From Chaetoderma sp. LZ-2023a (Eukaryota; Mollusca; Caudofoveata; Chaetodermatida; Chaetodermatidae): a stretch of 64,000 nt of DNA. Where the stretch lies: positions 53,526,269 to 53,590,268 of the forward strand of contig CM067367.1 of assembly GCA_034401795.1 (NCBI GenBank), in the 5' to 3' direction. Position numbers and translations under genes: made by a program. Positions 62,181-64,000 of the stretch are shown here, piece after piece. Under the pieces are notes generated by a model, which saw only the letters and a program-made list of their open reading frames with translations, was not told where the DNA came from and searched no databases. Position 1 is the stretch's first letter, and each line of letters starts with the position of its first letter.

Positions 62181-64000
62181 ATAGTAGTAGTGGGTGGTTG
62201 TTATGATAGTAGCTATGGCAATGATACAGGAAGTGTGTGATCTTAGTTATCTTGGCATTGTGTTTTCTAGATCTAGTATGTACTGAGTATGCTAGTTTTA
62301 ATTATGTCTTTGTATGATTTTAGTGTTAGTATTTTTTGCGTGTGTGTTTATCTATATTATTCCACGCTTTGACGACACCAACTGAAATTCTTTGTTTCCC
62401 TGTGTCTGTTCGTATGTATCTAATGTGGAGATCATGTTTGTTCCTAGTGTTATGTGTGGATTTCGATGTTGTTTGCAAAGCTGTGGGTTATAGATTTAGG
62501 TAGGATATTGTGATGAAAGGCTCTGGAAATGTTGATCATCTGTGACTTGCCTATGTCTCTGAGTTTAAGAGGTTTTTGTGTTTTGAAGATGTTTTGACCC
62601 TTTGCTGTTTTTGAGAACATTTTAATGCATCTTTTTCTGCATGCTTTGCAATTTTGTTAATTTGTTTTTTTGTGTGTTAGTCCAGATGGCATTGCAGTAT
62701 GTGAGGTGTGGAAGGATCGGTGTGGAATACAGGGTTTTAATGGTAGCTTGTGTTGGATATGGCTTTAGTCTTTGAATGACCCCATGCCTCTTGCTACTTT
62801 AGCTGTGACTACCTCAATTTATTTGCCCCAGGTCAGGTTCTTGTCTAAATAAACTCCTAAGAATTTAGCAAAAGGAGCTTCTTCAACTTCTTTTTTATTA
62901 ATATAGATTTTTGGAATACTATTGTTTCTTGATTGTCTGGACTTTGAAAATAGCATGTAGTTTGTTTTATCAACATTTAATGATAGCTTGTTTACTTTGA
63001 ACCAGTTAATAACTTCTTCCATTTCTTTATTTCCTTTTTCGTATAATATATCTAAGTTTTTGGTGGAGCAAAAGGCATTGGTGTCATCGGCAAACAGTAT
63101 TAATGACAAATTGTGGCAAATTTTGGGCAAGTCATTCATATAGAGTAAAAATAGCAGAGGGCCAAGAATTGACCCCTGAGGAACACCACAGGTTAATTTC
63201 TTGTTTTCAGAGCAGGTTGCATTAAATAGCACGCATTGTGTTCTATCAGTTAAATAGCTCTGAAACCAACCAAGCGCGCATCCTCGGATTCCGTAATAGG
63301 CAAGTTTCTCTAATAATATATTGTGATTGATAGTATCAAAAGCTTTTGAAAGGTCTAAGAAGATGCCCAGTATATGTTCTTTCTTTTCAATTGATTCAAT
63401 TATTTTTTCTGTCATTTCAACTAGTGCGAGCATTGTTGAGTGTTTCTGGCGGAATCCATACTGTGAAGCGTATAAAATGTCCTTTTTTCTAGATAATTGA
63501 TTAATCTATTATACATTAATCGCTCCATTAATTTAGAGAAATGTGTAAGTATTGAGACAGGCCTGTAATTTGTGAAGTTGGACGAGTCTTTTGCTTTATA
63601 TATTGGAGTGACACGTGCAGATTTTAGTCTTGATGGAAATATGCCTTGTACTAGTGATTGATTGCAGATATGGTTGCGTGGCGTGAGTAAATCAAATATG
63701 CGGTGTCTAAATATGCTCCATTTAAACCCATCTACGCCAGCACTTTTCGCAGGATTAAGTGAATTAAGTATAGTGAAAATTTCTTCATTGTTAACAGGAT
63801 AAGCAAAAAATGAAGAGGATTGATAAGCAGAAGTATCTGTGAGGTAATCACTGTATTTAATTCCTGATGTAGATATGATTTTCTTTGAGAGATCTGGACC
63901 TATGTTAACAAAATATTGATTGAAACCGTTTGCAATTTCATTGTTATCCATGATTACCTTATTATTGTAGAGAAACTGGGTCTGTTGTGCTTTTCTGGGT
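61662..64000 (-). mobile_element. LINE (jockey/CR1-like group), runs off the right edge
   Basis: On the minus strand the coding part enters at the right edge and ends near 62.4 kb, followed by a ~700-bp 3' region containing a TAG microsatellite (62115-62190) and a G-run (about 61981-61996). It finishes in a GAATCTT tandem tail (61662-61692). The same family as the plus-strand LINE at 47.7-49.7 kb (ANGFN.YFVNIGP.LS, PIYKAKDS.NF). The 5' part lies beyond the window. Confidence 0.88.
62819..63951 (-). pseudogene. LINE reverse transcriptase, one frameshift
   Basis: Two frames: 63951-63421 (NPAKSAGVDGFKWSIFRHRI, RVTPIYKAKDSSNFTNYRPV) and 63433-62819 ([70 protein letters not shown]). Catalytic FADD and the B motif are intact; a shift near 63430 breaks the ORF between HSMDSARNTQ and MLALVEMTEK. 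The frame ends just after NLTWGK (TAA in the expected continuation), so the C-terminus is damaged too. Confidence 0.9.

Overview
This is a eukaryotic, AT-rich, intron-bearing animal genome window dominated by transposable elements. No operons, prokaryotic-type genes, rRNA or tRNA genes were seen. The mix of DIRS-type tyrosine-recombinase retrotransposons, several non-LTR (LINE) retrotransposons, a BED-finger hAT transposase relic, a Polinton-type DNA polymerase B and arrays ending in GACGGACAGAC-type tandems points to a marine invertebrate. A lophotrochozoan, perhaps a mollusc, is my best guess, but that is inference from repeat style only.

The one cellular gene I can support is ADCK5 (UbiB/ABC1 atypical kinase family) on the minus strand. 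Five exons lie at 37267-36996, 35976-35712, 28761-28621, 27911-27798 and 27516-27385, with matching splice phases (308 codons). The part that should carry the catalytic D and metal-binding motifs is not found to the left, so either the next intron is longer than 27 kb or the gene is broken. Its introns hold a decayed hAT transposase (31.4-33.2 kb), palindromic MITEs, minisatellites and TA/CA microsatellites. One microsatellite directly forms a 5' splice site.

Left third (5.6-25.9 kb): a dispersed repeat (R1) was hit by a 5'-truncated LINE (6392-8998, candidate GTATC duplication) and by a DIRS-like element A (about 9119-24890). A was itself hit by a younger, apparently intact DIRS-like element B (11964-19011). 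For both elements I can see terminal inverted repeats and an internal complementary region that matches both outer ends, the hallmark of DIRS circular-junction replication. B carries gag-like, RT-RNase H and tyrosine recombinase frames without breaks; A carries nonsense codons, frameshifts and a lost RNase H aspartate.

Right third (47.7-64 kb): LINE relics at 47.7-49.7, 49.7-50.1 and 61.7-64.0 kb flank an 8.4-kb element (52035-60461). It is bounded by inverted repeats of about 230-250 bp that each fold into a long hairpin. It holds a SAP-like ORF, a broken protein-primed-type DNA polymerase B that stops after motif A, an intact unknown 284-aa ORF, a small secreted-type ORF and a broken YqaJ/lambda-exonuclease-like nuclease. 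I see no integrase, packaging ATPase or capsid gene. This combination is the best candidate for an undescribed mobile or virus-derived element here.

The middle (37.3-47 kb) is gene-poor and made of diverged tandem and inverted repeats, including a 170-bp MITE-like unit and an irregularly scattered 18-20 bp motif.
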